Origin: Hippopus hippopus
Lineage: Eukaryota > Mollusca > Bivalvia > Cardiida > Cardiidae
DNA length: 64,000 nucleotides
Direction of reading: 5' to 3'
NCBI GenBank assembly: GCA_946811185.2
Contig: OX328104.1
Span: 10,241,918 to 10,305,917 of the forward strand
Of this stretch, positions 19,401 through 28,800 are shown piece by piece. The position numbers and the translations under genes were made by a program. Position 1 is the first letter of the stretch; every line of letters starts with the position of its first letter. The notes beneath the pieces were generated by a model. It was not told the origin of the DNA. It did not search any database and saw only the letters and a list, made by a program, of their open reading frames with translations.

Positions 19401-22051
19401 TAACAATTTCAATGTCATGCCTTGGCCGGCCAAAATTAGAGATCAACCAACCAATTATTTCCATGTTATTTCTATTGTGATTAACAAATGGCTATAAGTT
19501 GCGGGTAAAGTCACCAGATCGGACTAAATAACCGGGTCTGACCATGTTCGAACTTAATCATCGGATAAGACCATTTTTCTTCGATCTTTTATGGACCAAC
19601 TTCGTTTTATCTTTACAAAGCCCACTTATTTCACATTCGCCAGCCTGTCAGTACTTTCAGTACTTTGATTACAGACTTCTTCAAAATTTTACAGGAGACA
19701 AAAAAGAAAACCATGGTGGGTCCAGAAAGTCGTAAAAGATGTCGTAGAGATGTGATAGCAGAGGCAAACCGGAAGTTAACATTCGTGCCCTTTGTGTTTA
19801 TCGTCTGTAGAATATGGGGGACACTACGGTTTTTGCTGGGAAACTTCGCTGTAGAACATATCAATGAGCCATATGTAACATGGATTAATCCACTACAGGT
19901 ATGTTATTGGTGTAGTTTTTTCACACATGCATTTGAGCCATGCTGTGACAAAAGGGCGCTTAATGCATCTACGTAATGCATTGTACCAAGCAAGACATCA
20001 GACCCCTTCTCCACGTTGTTTTCTACCGTTCTGAGACATACTCATATACTCTTTACCAAACGACAAAATTCTGGACTAGAACAAATTGAAAGCATTTGCA
20101 GACGACAAATTATATGTAGCTCAAATGATGATTTCTGTCCTTAATAGGGTTAAAAATCATGGTAGGAAAAGGAGATAACACTGGTTATATACTGGCTCGT
20201 TAAAACTCGGTATTGTGTGGTAAAATGTTGAATACCCAAATTTGGTTTGTCACCTACAATGTTTTCAATAGGGATAAGTCTGAAATGCTGTTGCCCAACC
20301 TCTCTACCAAATGACAAAATTTTACACTAATCAACATTCAAATCTGTTGCAGACAACAAATTAAATGAGGTCCAATTGATGAAACCTGACTGTAAAAGGG
20401 TAGGAAAATTGTGGTAAAAGGAGAAAATGCTGGTTACCAGCATTTTCTCCGTTTCCCACAATAATTTCAAAAGGCTTCTTCTCCATGGTCGTTGAAACTC
20501 GGGACTGTGTGGTAAAGGGTTAACATTAAAATCAATATCTCTCAAACAGGACTTAATATGCACCTGAATAATACAGTGTTTAATTAAAATGTTAGAAATT
20601 GGAACAATAGCTTATTTTGAACAACTATTAGTTTCCTTACTTAGCTCTCAATATTGTTTTTTTTTTCTCCTTCAATAATTCCTCTCCAACAAATGATTAT
20701 AATAGTCACAATAGTGATTATAATAGTCACAATAAATGCCGTTTGTTTAGTGTTTAACACCAATTTCAACATTATTAAGTTTTATCAACAGTTCTTAAAA
20801 ATGTTACCAGCATTTTCTCCTGTTCCCACAAATTTGGTTTCAAATGCTTTCTTCTTCAAGATTCTGAAATCATAAGACTGGGCAAACGTTTGATTTTGAT
20901 GATTCAGGGCCTTTAGCCTGTCTTTTAGTTTTTTTTTTACTATTGAATGTATGGTGTTTAACACTTTTTCAACATTTTTTTCATTTATATCGCGGCGGCA
21001 AGTGCATCTATCCATGCTTTCCTGGAGTTTGTGTCACCAGTACTTTGTACAATATTCTTCCCAGACAACTGGCTGCTTTCCTACATCAAAACAATTATCA
21101 GCAGTGAGAGAGGAATGATTCCTGTAGTAATGACTACGACCGTATCATCAGTCCTCGGAAACAAATTCGCCGAGCTGCGGATTCGAACCAGCGACTCCCT
21201 TTCTTCAAGTTCTGTACGCTACCAACTGCACCACTGGGGTTAAGCCTATTTTTAAACCATCCTCTGGCAAAAGGGGACTTAATGCATCTCGCTGATACAT
21301 TATACAAAGCAATTCATCACATAATCATGGATTCATAAAATCAATTTAGTCTAAAGATTGACTGAATATTGAGGAAGAGTGGTCCATAGACATGCATTAA
21401 ATTGACAAATAGCAAAAAGTTTCCGCGCAGGCTGACACGGGTCGATACTGTTTGCAAATGCATTAAGCCCACTTTTCACAGAGAATAACTCATTTGTTAG
21501 CATCCTTTTTTCAGGGGATAGGAGACAGTGCCCAGGGGTTTGCTAACTGTGTTTTGTACTGCTTGTCAACAGAGAAAATCCGACAAAGACTTGGTAGGAT
21601 TATCTGTCCTAAACGTTTTTCCTTTTACCCTGAATTTGAACTCAAAACCGACTCTAACTCCAAATTTTCCAAAAGAACAAAAGTAGGGAAAGCAGATGAC
21701 CCTTGCCACAGTTATACTGATATACCGTTAAATCAGCTTGAGCAGAACCAGCCTAAAAGCAATGAAGGAAGCATCAGTCACATATCAAAATGTAACACTG
21801 ACAAATATGTGACTGATGTTGCCCATTCACAAACTAGTACTGAAGAATTAGGACGTGACAGTGTAGAGTGCATTCATGGTTTGAATGACTATTTATTTGG
21901 TATGAAGCAGCCTGTATTAAAAGCATCAATTCAAAGTGAAGAGACAAATGAGAAATTAATAAGCATGAGTAAAGATGACGAAAGAATGACAATGATTCCT
22001 ACTGGATCTTACAGCGACACACATTGTCCGAATATACATGATACCGAGTGA
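15900..22051 (+). CDS. GPR157: GPR157-like G-protein-coupled receptor (4 exons, complete)
   Basis: The join 15900-16419, 18108-18307, 19695-19898, 21515-22051 gives 486 residues with all phases matching. The N-terminus (1-47) has three N-glycosylation sequons (N13, N30, N33) and no signal peptide. TM1 is near 48-72 and TM2 (RLMFFLALSDALLALGNLL) near 83-105. Exon 1 then carries the cysteine before TM3 and SFTSFFWTVIMALNL. Exon 2 carries WCWID of extracellular loop 2 and TM5 (FWEILAYVTVVVLYTSVKIF). Exon 3 carries TM6 (VPFVFIVCRIWGTLRFLL) and exon 4 TM7 (GFANCVLYCLS). WCWID, GK-WE-LAY and QG-ANC are GPR157 family marks. Vertebrate GPR157 is a Gq-coupled ciliary orphan receptor. The C-terminal tail of about 140 residues is longer than usual and not recognisable. 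Confidence 0.92.
16448..16640 (+). repeat. MITE-A copy, truncated at the right
   Basis: The left half (TTTCAGACATGTCCAAATTG) and right half (CAATGTTTTCAAAGG) are present. The left palindrome arm is gone and the terminal TGGTAAAGGG is missing. It starts 29 bp after the GPR157 exon 1 donor. Confidence 0.7.
16749..17065 (+). mobile_element. tRNA-derived SINE
   Basis: The head reads AGGTAGCTCAGTCGGTAGCC (A box) and CAGGTTCGATCCCCGGC (B box). The body and tail match the 3705 element and end ...CCATGCAGTCAAATCAGATG. It is in GPR157 intron 1, same orientation as the gene. Confidence 0.85.
17285..17560 (+). repeat. Diverged tRNA-type SINE
   Basis: It retains TGGTTGCTCAGTCGTCAG, GTTCGAATCCACGACTCGAC, TGTGGGAAAGCAGCCAGTGG and the GTTGAAAACGGCGTACAATA tail region. 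Internal deletions make it older than the 16749 copy. Confidence 0.75.
17704..17919 (-). repeat. MITE-B copy
   Basis: TTAA lies at each end and the right end is TTAGCAGCTTTAGGGTTAA. The palindrome is AGATCAGACTGCACG...CGTTCTGTGCAGTCTGATCT-type and is nearly perfect. Confidence 0.8.
18108..18307 (+). CDS. GPR157: GPR157-like exon 2
   Basis: A TTCTTACAG acceptor and GTGAAC donor bound 200 nt that encode residues 174-240. It carries the loop-2 cysteine in ASWCWIDPRT and TM5. The donor is unusual only in that repeat sequence starts within about 10 bases of it. Confidence 0.9.
18315..18565 (-). repeat. MITE-C copy next to the exon 2 donor
   Basis: It begins GCTCTGAGAAAATGGGGGTT and ends GCATTAAACCACATTTTCAC. 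The GC-rich palindrome GGTCAGCCTGCG...CAGGCTGGCATGG is included. It lies 8 bp inside GPR157 intron 2. Confidence 0.75.
18790..19350 (-). pseudogene. Tc1-family transposase relic
   Basis: Minus-strand frames read KLNAKKYQREIIQPVDVPYI and, after a frame change and loss of the central QDNARPH region, LPAKSPDLNPTEHVLDVLKR. The latter is the Tc1 catalytic-glutamate block, followed by the usual C-terminal helix region. Frameshifts and internal loss make it non-functional. It is in GPR157 intron 2. Confidence 0.8.
19355..19440 (+). pseudogene. Second Tc1 transposase scrap, opposite strand
   Basis: The plus-strand peptide HSARATLNMLAANNFNVMPW is followed by PAKI, matching the segment between the second and third catalytic residues of Tc1. 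It abuts the minus-strand relic at 18790-19350, forming an inverted junction. Confidence 0.7.
19695..19898 (+). CDS. GPR157: GPR157-like exon 3
   Basis: A TTTTACAG acceptor and GTATGT donor bound 68 codons (residues 241-308) in phase 0. It holds the basic third intracellular loop (KKTMVGPESRKRCRRD) and TM6 with a CRIWGTLRF core. Confidence 0.9.
20045..20228 (+). repeat. MITE-A copy lacking the right palindrome arm
   Basis: It starts CTCTTTACCAAACGACAAAA and ends GGTATTGTGTGGTAAAATGT. After ACACTGGTTATATACTGG the sequence jumps to CTCGTTAAAACTCGG, so one arm is deleted. Confidence 0.75.
20298..20524 (+). repeat. MITE-A copy
   Basis: It runs CTCTACCAAATGACAAAATT to GTGTGGTAAAGGGTTAA with an intact palindrome (GGTTACC centre). 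It is in GPR157 intron 3. Confidence 0.85.
20935..21242 (-). mobile_element. tRNA-derived SINE, reverse
   Basis: The reverse complement gives the tRNA-like head (from ...ACCAACTGCACCACTGGGGTT at the right), the CTGATGATACGG body and the GTTAAACACCATACATTC tail. It is in GPR157 intron 3. Confidence 0.8.
21261..21485 (-). repeat. MITE-C copy ending 30 bp before a splice acceptor
   Basis: It reads CTCTGGCAAAAGGGGACTTA to GCATTAAGCCCACTTTTCAC. The palindrome is largely lost. The GPR157 exon 4 acceptor follows at 21514. Confidence 0.75.
21515..22051 (+). CDS. GPR157: GPR157-like exon 4 (TM7 and C-tail)
   Basis: A CTTTTTTCAG acceptor leads into GIGDSAQGFANCVLYCLS, i.e. TM7 with the family QG-ANC motif. 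A basic helix-8 region (EKIRQRLGRIICPKRF) and a hydrophilic tail rich in serine, threonine, aspartate and glutamate follow, ending at TGA. Residues 309-486. Confidence 0.9.
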   Translation, partial: GIGDSAQGFANCVLYCLSTEKIRQRLGRIICPKRFSFYPEFELKTDSNSKFSKRTKVGKADDPCHSYTDIPLNQLEQNQPKSNEGSISHISKCNTDKYVTDVAHSQTSTEELGRDSVECIHGLNDYLFGMKQPVLKASIQSEETNEKLISMSKDDERMTMIPTGSYSDTHCPNIHDTE

Positions 22052-22240
22052 GAAAAGACAACAATACAATCCAGCGAAACACTCCAAATATTTGAAATCG
22101 TAAAAGAACATTCTAATATATCACAGTAAGATACTATTTAACCCACATCTGTAAAAAACATAATTTATAGGCCTATGCCTTTCCAACTTACAGCTTTTGA
22201 ACACATTGTAGGAAGAAGAGCACTTGCTCACATATAAATA

Positions 22241-22507
22241 AGCCATGCTCTGTGAAAAGGAGCCTTAATGCATCGACGAAAAATATCGATCCAGGTCAGC
22301 CTGCGCAGTCCGCGCAGGCTGACCTAGGTCGAAACTTTTCGCTATTGGTCAATTTTCTGTATGTCCAGGGACCAGTATGCTAGTACCTAATGATTCAGCT
22401 GGTCGCCAGACAAGATGGATTTTATTGATTTATAATTACGTGATGACTTGCTTGGTATTATCGATCACGGAGATGCATTACGCCCTCTTTTGCCAGAACA
22501 CGGCTCA
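22241..22507 (+). repeat. MITE-C full copy (reference description)
   Basis: Ends are AGCCATGCTCTGTGAAAAGG and, reversed, GAGCCGTGTTCTGGCAAAAG. A 40-bp GC-rich palindrome is built on CAGGTCAGCCTGCGCAGTCC / GCGCAGGCTGACCTAGGTCG. An inner inverted pair, GCTTAATGCATC-type, lies near each end. About 265 bp. Other copies are at 18315, 21261, 34881, 38571, 38891, 49924, 55841 and 61358. Confidence 0.8.
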
Positions 22508-22644
22508 AATGTATTATGTATTGACCCTGTACCAAACCTGACCTAGTTTCTGACTGGATGACCCATATCCGAAATTGTTCAAGTTATCTGATGTTTTAAG
22601 ACAAACATTTCGACCAAGTTTCAATTAGACTGGGGGCTGGGGCA

Positions 22645-22955
22645 GAAGTGTGATTGATTGTATGGTGTTTACCGCCCTTTTCAACATTATTTCAGTTATA
22701 TCGCGGCGGCCAGTGCACATATTCTTGCTTTCCTGGAGTTTCTCTTACCAGTAGTCCGCTCAATATTCTTTCCATGCCACTGACTGCTTTCCCACATAAC
22801 CATCGCCGAAACGATGATCAGCGGTGAGAGAGGAATTGAATCCTATCGCAATGACTATTACCAGTCCTCGGAAAAAAATTGCCCAAGCCGGGGATCAAAC
22901 CAGCGACCCTCTATTCTTGAGTCCTGTACGCTACCGACTGCTCTACAGGGGCTCG
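22645..22955 (-). mobile_element. tRNA-derived SINE, reverse
   Basis: The reverse complement begins AGCCCCTGTAGAGCAGTCGG, has GGTTTGATCCCCGGCTTGGG (B box), the TGTGGGAAAGCAGTCAGTGG block and a GTAAACACCATACAATCAAT tail. Confidence 0.85.
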
Positions 22956-23506
22956 GCGGGTATTAATCAGCTTTAAGCTCTTTGAGATACGCAAGCTAAA
23001 AGCTGATAGATTAATAAAACATTATGAAGAACCGTATTACTGTTTCCACACTGACTGGTTATGAATTTTGTTGAGCTCATACAAAGTCATCTAAAGCAAC
23101 TATGTTTTTTTTTTTTCAAACATATTACACAACATTAACATGGCTTGGTTTAACATGTTTAATTGGCCGTTTAGAATCTGTCCACAAGAAAAGTGATCTT
23201 TATCGACATTTTGCAAACACATTTATGCCCTATATAGCAGTCCTTTTTACGGACTGAAAATGTCCATTTCATTCATTCAGCTCTTCAAAGTTGAATTAGT
23301 TTCGTCTGAAGACATTATTTCGTAGCCGAGCGGACTGCACAGAAGGTGTGGTCTGATCTTGAAACTATACCGTCCACATCTTTTGGTGAAGCCTACACGT
23401 TTAAAACCTGCCTGAGTTTTAGTAGATCGCATTTTTAGTCGTCGACAGAAATCGAGTATATATATTTCAGCGCTGAAAGGGTGAATACATTTATAAAGTA
23501 TCAGTA

Positions 23507-24190
23507 TTCTATAGATTGACCTTTTTTCATACAACTCAAGTTTTAATGGTCCTAAAATAGTACGTTTTTTAAAATATTGAGGGAAAAGGAGAAAATGCTG
23601 GTTACCAGCATTTTCTCCATTTCCCTCAATATTTTGTACCCATTCAAAAACAAATTCCATAATTTGCAAAATTTCTATAGGTTGACCTTTTTCCACACTA
23701 CTCAAGTTTTAATTATCCTAAAAATAGTACGCTTTTTAAAATATTGAGGAAAACGGAGAAAGTGCTGGTACGAGTAACCAGCATTTTCTTCGTTTCCATA
23801 AATATTTTTACCCATTCAAAAACAAATTTCATAATTTGCAAAATTTCTATAGATTGACCATATAGATTTTTCCACACAACCCAAGTTTAAACGACCCTAA
23901 AAATAGTACGCATTTTTAAAATATTGAGGGAAAAGCAGAAAATGCTGGTAACCAGCATTTTCTCCATTTCCCTCAACATTTTTTATCCGTTCAAAAACAA
24001 ATTTCATAACTTGCAAAATTTTTATAGATTGACCTTTTTCCACACACCTCAAGTTTTAACGACCTTAAATAATGACGCCTTGTAAAATGCATTGTGGGAA
24101 AAGGAGAAAATGCTGGTTACCAGCATTTTCTCCTTTTCCCACAATGCATTTTACACAGAGACAGACAAATTCTATAAATTTGTGCCATTT
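23507..24190. repeat. Tandem array of four MITE-A palindromes
   Basis: Four units of roughly 180 bp repeat ATAGATTGACC, CAAGTTTTAA, AATAGTACG, a palindrome, then CATTCAAAAACAAATT and TAATTTGCAAAATT. Palindromes lie at about 23577-23634, 23742-23805, 23925-23982 and 24092-24149. The first three use TTGAGGGAAA...CCCTCAA-type arms, and the last returns to the usual TTGTGGGAAA...CCCACAA. The array is followed by a normal MITE-A right flank to 24262. Confidence 0.8.
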
Positions 24191-24383
24191 TTAATTTGTC
24201 GTCTGCAACTGCTTTCAATCTGGACCAGTCTAGCCTTAAATATTGTTATTTGGTAAAGAGTAAAGAAAACGAAGGCTATACCAACATTATTAATTTGTAA
24301 TGATATACAAACATAGTCAACCTCACTGAACTATGGCTTTGGGACAAGGCTAAAGACTTGATCATTTTAGTGTCCCAAGGTAT

Positions 24384-24545
24384 TTTAACTCTTTACCACA
24401 CAATCTAGAGTTCTAACAACCTCTATGGGGGGGGGGGGCGCTTCTGAAAACATCATGGAAAAAGGAGAAAATGCTGGTGACACTAGAATTTTCTCTTTTT
24501 TTCCCACTTTTTTTTTTCATTTCAACTCCATTTCCTCGGGCTCGC
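24384..24545 (-). repeat. MITE-A copy, degraded
   Basis: It begins TTAACTCTTTACCACACAAT, contains a G run (24427-24437), and has the arm GGAAAAAGGAGAAAATGCTG with a poor second arm. Confidence 0.65.
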
Positions 24546-24552
24546 TAAACCA

Positions 24553-24797
24553 CTAGACTTTTTCCCAAACGACAGAATTTTAAACCGGTCCAAATTGGAA
24601 GGGTTTGCAGACGACAAATAAAAAATGGTTCAGGTGATTGGATTTATCTTCGAAAGGGCAGAAAAGGTTATGGAAAAAGGAGAAAATGCTGGTCATCAGC
24701 ATTTCTCCATTTTTTTTTACTTTTTTTTTGTTAAGTCAAACATGATTCTTCTGCCCCGGGGTCATTTAAACACTGGGTTGTATTGTAAAGGATTAAA
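24553..24797 (+). repeat. MITE-A copy, degraded
   Basis: It begins ACTTTTTCCCAAACGACAGA and ends GTATTGTAAAGGATTAA. The left arm is intact (GGAGAAAATGCTGGTCATCAGC); the right arm is eroded to T runs. Confidence 0.7.
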
Positions 24798-25209
24798 TGT
24801 TGGAGCTAATCTCGGTCAATGTCCCGGGCAACTCTGCGCTACGTCCGTTAATACTCGAGATCAAGCGATACGTGCCGGGGTCGGAGTAGATCTACAGTGA
24901 ACACAAGGTCACTGTACGAAATCCCCCCTGTTCTACGGACCTTAGGGGGCGTCAAAGAATTATAGCGACGGAGTACTAAGTTACTGAAATTAATGCAGCA
25001 ACCTGAGGGGAGTAGACTGGGGCTTGGCTGCCTGTTCGCAAACACGTAGTTGCGTACATGTTGAGGAAAAAAGAAAAGACAACATTTGCCTATCAGCGTC
25101 ACCAGAGCCAACCAAATAGCTTTTTAAACTCAGTAATTTTCTGGGGGAGACTCCACACCTAGACCCTCCTGGGAAATCCTCCCTCTCCTCTATCAGGACT
25201 TCGCCCCTA

Positions 25210-25336
25210 GGGTATGAAACACTGTGGAAAAAGGAGAAAATGCTGGTTACCAGCATTTTCTCCTATATCTACCATGTTTTCAGACGCCTTTTTCCTCAGG
25301 GTTGTGACAACACAGAATTGTTTAGGGAGGGGTTAA
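25210..25336 (+). repeat. MITE-A right half with palindrome
   Basis: Only the palindrome and the right flank remain (TTTTTCCTCAGGGTTGTGAC to GGGGTTAAG). The left flank is absent. Confidence 0.7.
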
Positions 25337-25588
25337 GTAAATAAATGATCAAATATAACCAATTAGCAGAAAAGGCTGAATATAGTTTCTTCAAGAACGA
25401 AAACATTAGTTTAAATAGTTCTAAATCATTTAGACCCGTCACGTTCATAGTGCTGTGCTTATTTCAAATTTGGGAACGTTTCGTGTTTTTTTTTTCGGAA
25501 ATTTATTACGAATAGATCTGTTTATGTTAAAAAATATCTACTGACATCTACATAGCCTATAATTCGTAAATCGGAAATATTTAATGAG

Positions 25589-25892
25589 ATGGCTGTCCGA
25601 AAATCTCCTTGTATTAAATTTCTCGCGGTTCTCCTTGTCATAGTAATAAAATGTGTAGACTGTAATCGAACTTTTATGATATCACCGTTACATAATGGAC
25701 ATGTTTGTCCAAGTAGTTTGGATTTCGGACAGGCACTAAATGAGCTGCAGTGCTCTGCACTGTGCGAGAGGGAGCCATCGTGTAACAGTTTCACGTATAA
25801 TGAACTTCACACAGGCTGTCGAGGCAGTTTTGATATCTATACAGATACGCGGGTTTGTCCGGATTCTGCTGGCGCGTATTACTACAAAGCTG
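25589..25892 (+). CDS. PAN/EB protein exon 1 (signal peptide and first PAN)
   Basis: It starts ATGGCTGTC and ends at the donor G|GTAGGT. GGTAG|GTATGC was rejected because only the phase-1 site keeps frame with exon 2. The encoded cysteines (VCP, LQCSALC, SCNSF, GCRG, VCPD) fit a PAN fold. Confidence 0.85.
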
Positions 25893-28800
25893 GTAGGTAT
25901 GCTAACCACACTCTGCGGAGAAACACAAGACAATCTTGGCAGTGATATGATTAAATCATCGTTGAGAAAGTAGCTAATCCTTTACAAAACGTTCACTGGC
26001 CCACTCATTCGGCGCGAGTACTGGTGTAGTTCCCAGGAAGCAGAATCGAGAGAGATTAGTATAAGTTGCAAGAACTTGTTTCTCAATCGATGTAAAATAA
26101 ATATGTTTAAACTAATTTACAAAACGTCGAAATTGTAGGGAAATTAAACATGACAAACTATATGTGGTGCCAATGATGGCATTAGTTCTCAAAGGCCCAC
26201 TAGCTACCAAAAGTAAACATTATGGGCATTAATAGATTGCGTTTAGATTTAAACCATTTAAGTGTATGAAAGCTATTGTGAAGCCGGTAATATGTTATTG
26301 TGTACACGTGTTAGTCACTGGCAGAAAAAAAAAAGAATCTTAAAACTACGTAAATAGTTGCCAAGTCGCTCAATCTTTTGTTTACTTTTTACTTGATAAT
26401 GAAATTAATTTTCTGCCAGCCAGCGACTAACACATGGACCCGTCGTACAATAACAAATTGTCATCTTCACAATAATTTCTTATACTTTAAATGGTATGAT
26501 TTAACTTCAAATGCATTTGAACCCACATTAATTACTTTTAGCCACCAATGGGCCTTAAAAAAGGGTAGAAAACATAGTGTGAAAAGAAGAAAATGCTGGT
26601 AACCAGCATTTTCTCCTTTTCCTCAAATGTTTTTAAAATCTTTTTTTTTTTTTTTAAATGGGTTTTCATTCTATCAGTCATTATACTTACATAGGGATCT
26701 TATCAAATACTAGTACTAATCTTGCAAAGCTTTCTAAAGATGGCCGTCATGCACAAATAGAAAAGCACGGTTAAAGACCTCGTTAAAATATAGCCTGAGT
26801 ATAGCACTGAATAAAAAAAAATGTCAGGGTTTATTTCAGCTGTTCCAGGATACGCATGAAACAAAGAAATCAGAGCATTTTGTCACTCCTTTTTCGGCGC
26901 AGGTGAATGTTCTGGCGTTTGACCTACTTCAAGTTTGGTACTGATAAGAAATGAATAAATAGAAATTTGTGATTGGCCAAAAATGTGGATATGTTTATTG
27001 TAAGGGCTCCTGTGGTATAAAATGTAGACATGTTTATTCTAAGGGCCTCTGTGGTAAAACATGTAGACATGTTTATTCAAAGGGCCCCTGTGGTAAAAAA
27101 TGTACACATGTTTACTCTAAGGGCCCCTGCCTATTTGCTAGCAAATTTTCGCCGTTTATCTTTTTTAAAGATATTTCTTCTTCATGTTTTCCAGCGGACA
27201 TAGCTTTAGGGACAGCGTGTACCAACAGCGCTGACTGTCCTCTAGAACATTCCCAATGTGTTAATGGTATTTGTTCTTGCAATATGGACTCTATGCCAAA
27301 CCAAGACGGAACCGCTTGTATTTGTGAGTTAAATACTTTACATTGAGCTTAATGTTAAAGGCCTAATAGAGGCCAAGAAACAGTGCGGGCGTTAAAATGC
27401 ATTTAAATTTATATCATACCTTTTAAAAGTATTGAAAGTACCAGTATTGTGAAGATGACAATCTGTTCTTGTGTGGTCGGTCCAAGTGTTACTCGCTGGA
27501 AAAAAAAAAAAGAAAATTTTGAAATCAGGAAAAAAAAAAGTCAACAGAAGATATAGAGTGACCTTGTAGCTATTAATACAGTTTTGAAATTAATTTCTCT
27601 GGCGGAGACTAACACTTAGGCCGACCATACAATAACAGATTGTCATTTTCATAATAATTTCCATATTTTTCAATTAAATGATTCAAATTTAAATGCATAT
27701 TAACACCCGCTTTGATTACTTTTGGCAGCTATTCTACAGGAAATTAATTTAAAGGGAACTATTAAGGTTTTCGTAATCTCACCAAACCTTAAAAAATGAT
27801 TCGTCACTTAATTAATAAGGCGACAACTGGCATATCATCAGTTAGGAAGAAGGACAAAAGTAAGAAGAAATGTTTTTCATTTGTATTTTCTGAATAAGCT
27901 ACCAGTACCTCTTGGGGTATTTTTAGATTTTGTGGTAGAATTTCGCAAAGACTTGTGGGAATGTCACATGATCTATAAAACGCGCCAATAACGTGGAATA
28001 GTATTCAAATCGGCGTGCTGACGTCATATCTGATAAGAAAACCAGACGGATTTACTAATTGCGAAACGACCATCCCGTTATTTAAAGGCCCAATAGTAGC
28101 GACCAAAGTGAACAATGTAAGTTCTAGATGCATTTAATCAAAGCATACCATTTAAAAATATGGAAATTATTGTGAAGTCATCCCTGATTACATAGAGGAT
28201 GTTTTTTTTTTTCGGCGAAAGATCGAAATTTATTACATCGGGTGAACATCATCGGTAATATTTTCTCGAGTAGAGCAGCCACTCATGAAAATACTACTGA
28301 TGATGTTCACGAGATGAAATAAATTTCGATCTTTCACCGGAAAAAAAAAACGATTATAATCTATTTATTTCATGCTTCTAGCCCCTTTTTTGTTGGGACT
28401 TTCATCAAAATAGTTGTTTTCGGTTATTCCCCGTGACGTACCCCCTCCACATAGCAACGCATTAAAATATCACGTAAAGCGCGTGAAATCTAGGGTAAAT
28501 GCGCGTGAATTACGTCATATTTTCCTCTGATTGAATGACGCGCTGTTTACCTAGGTAACTAGTGCGCGGGAACTAGTACTGCGCTAAAATCAGTACAATC
28601 TGTTGTCAGAGGCAAAAAGTATTTTATCAAATCCGAATACCAAATGTAACTATTTTTCAGTGTGCAGGAAAACCAATTAAGCTACTTCTGACAATGCAGT
28701 TATAGGTGTACGAGAAACTATAGACCTACTGGTAGAAAGCGAAGTTACTAAAGCTGTTTATACTTTTACAGACGATCGCTACAGTTTCACCAATTTTTGA

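Noticed and set aside
23577..24149. CRISPR array
   Set aside because: Regularly spaced palindromes in a eukaryotic genome; the spacers are themselves repeated MITE flanks.
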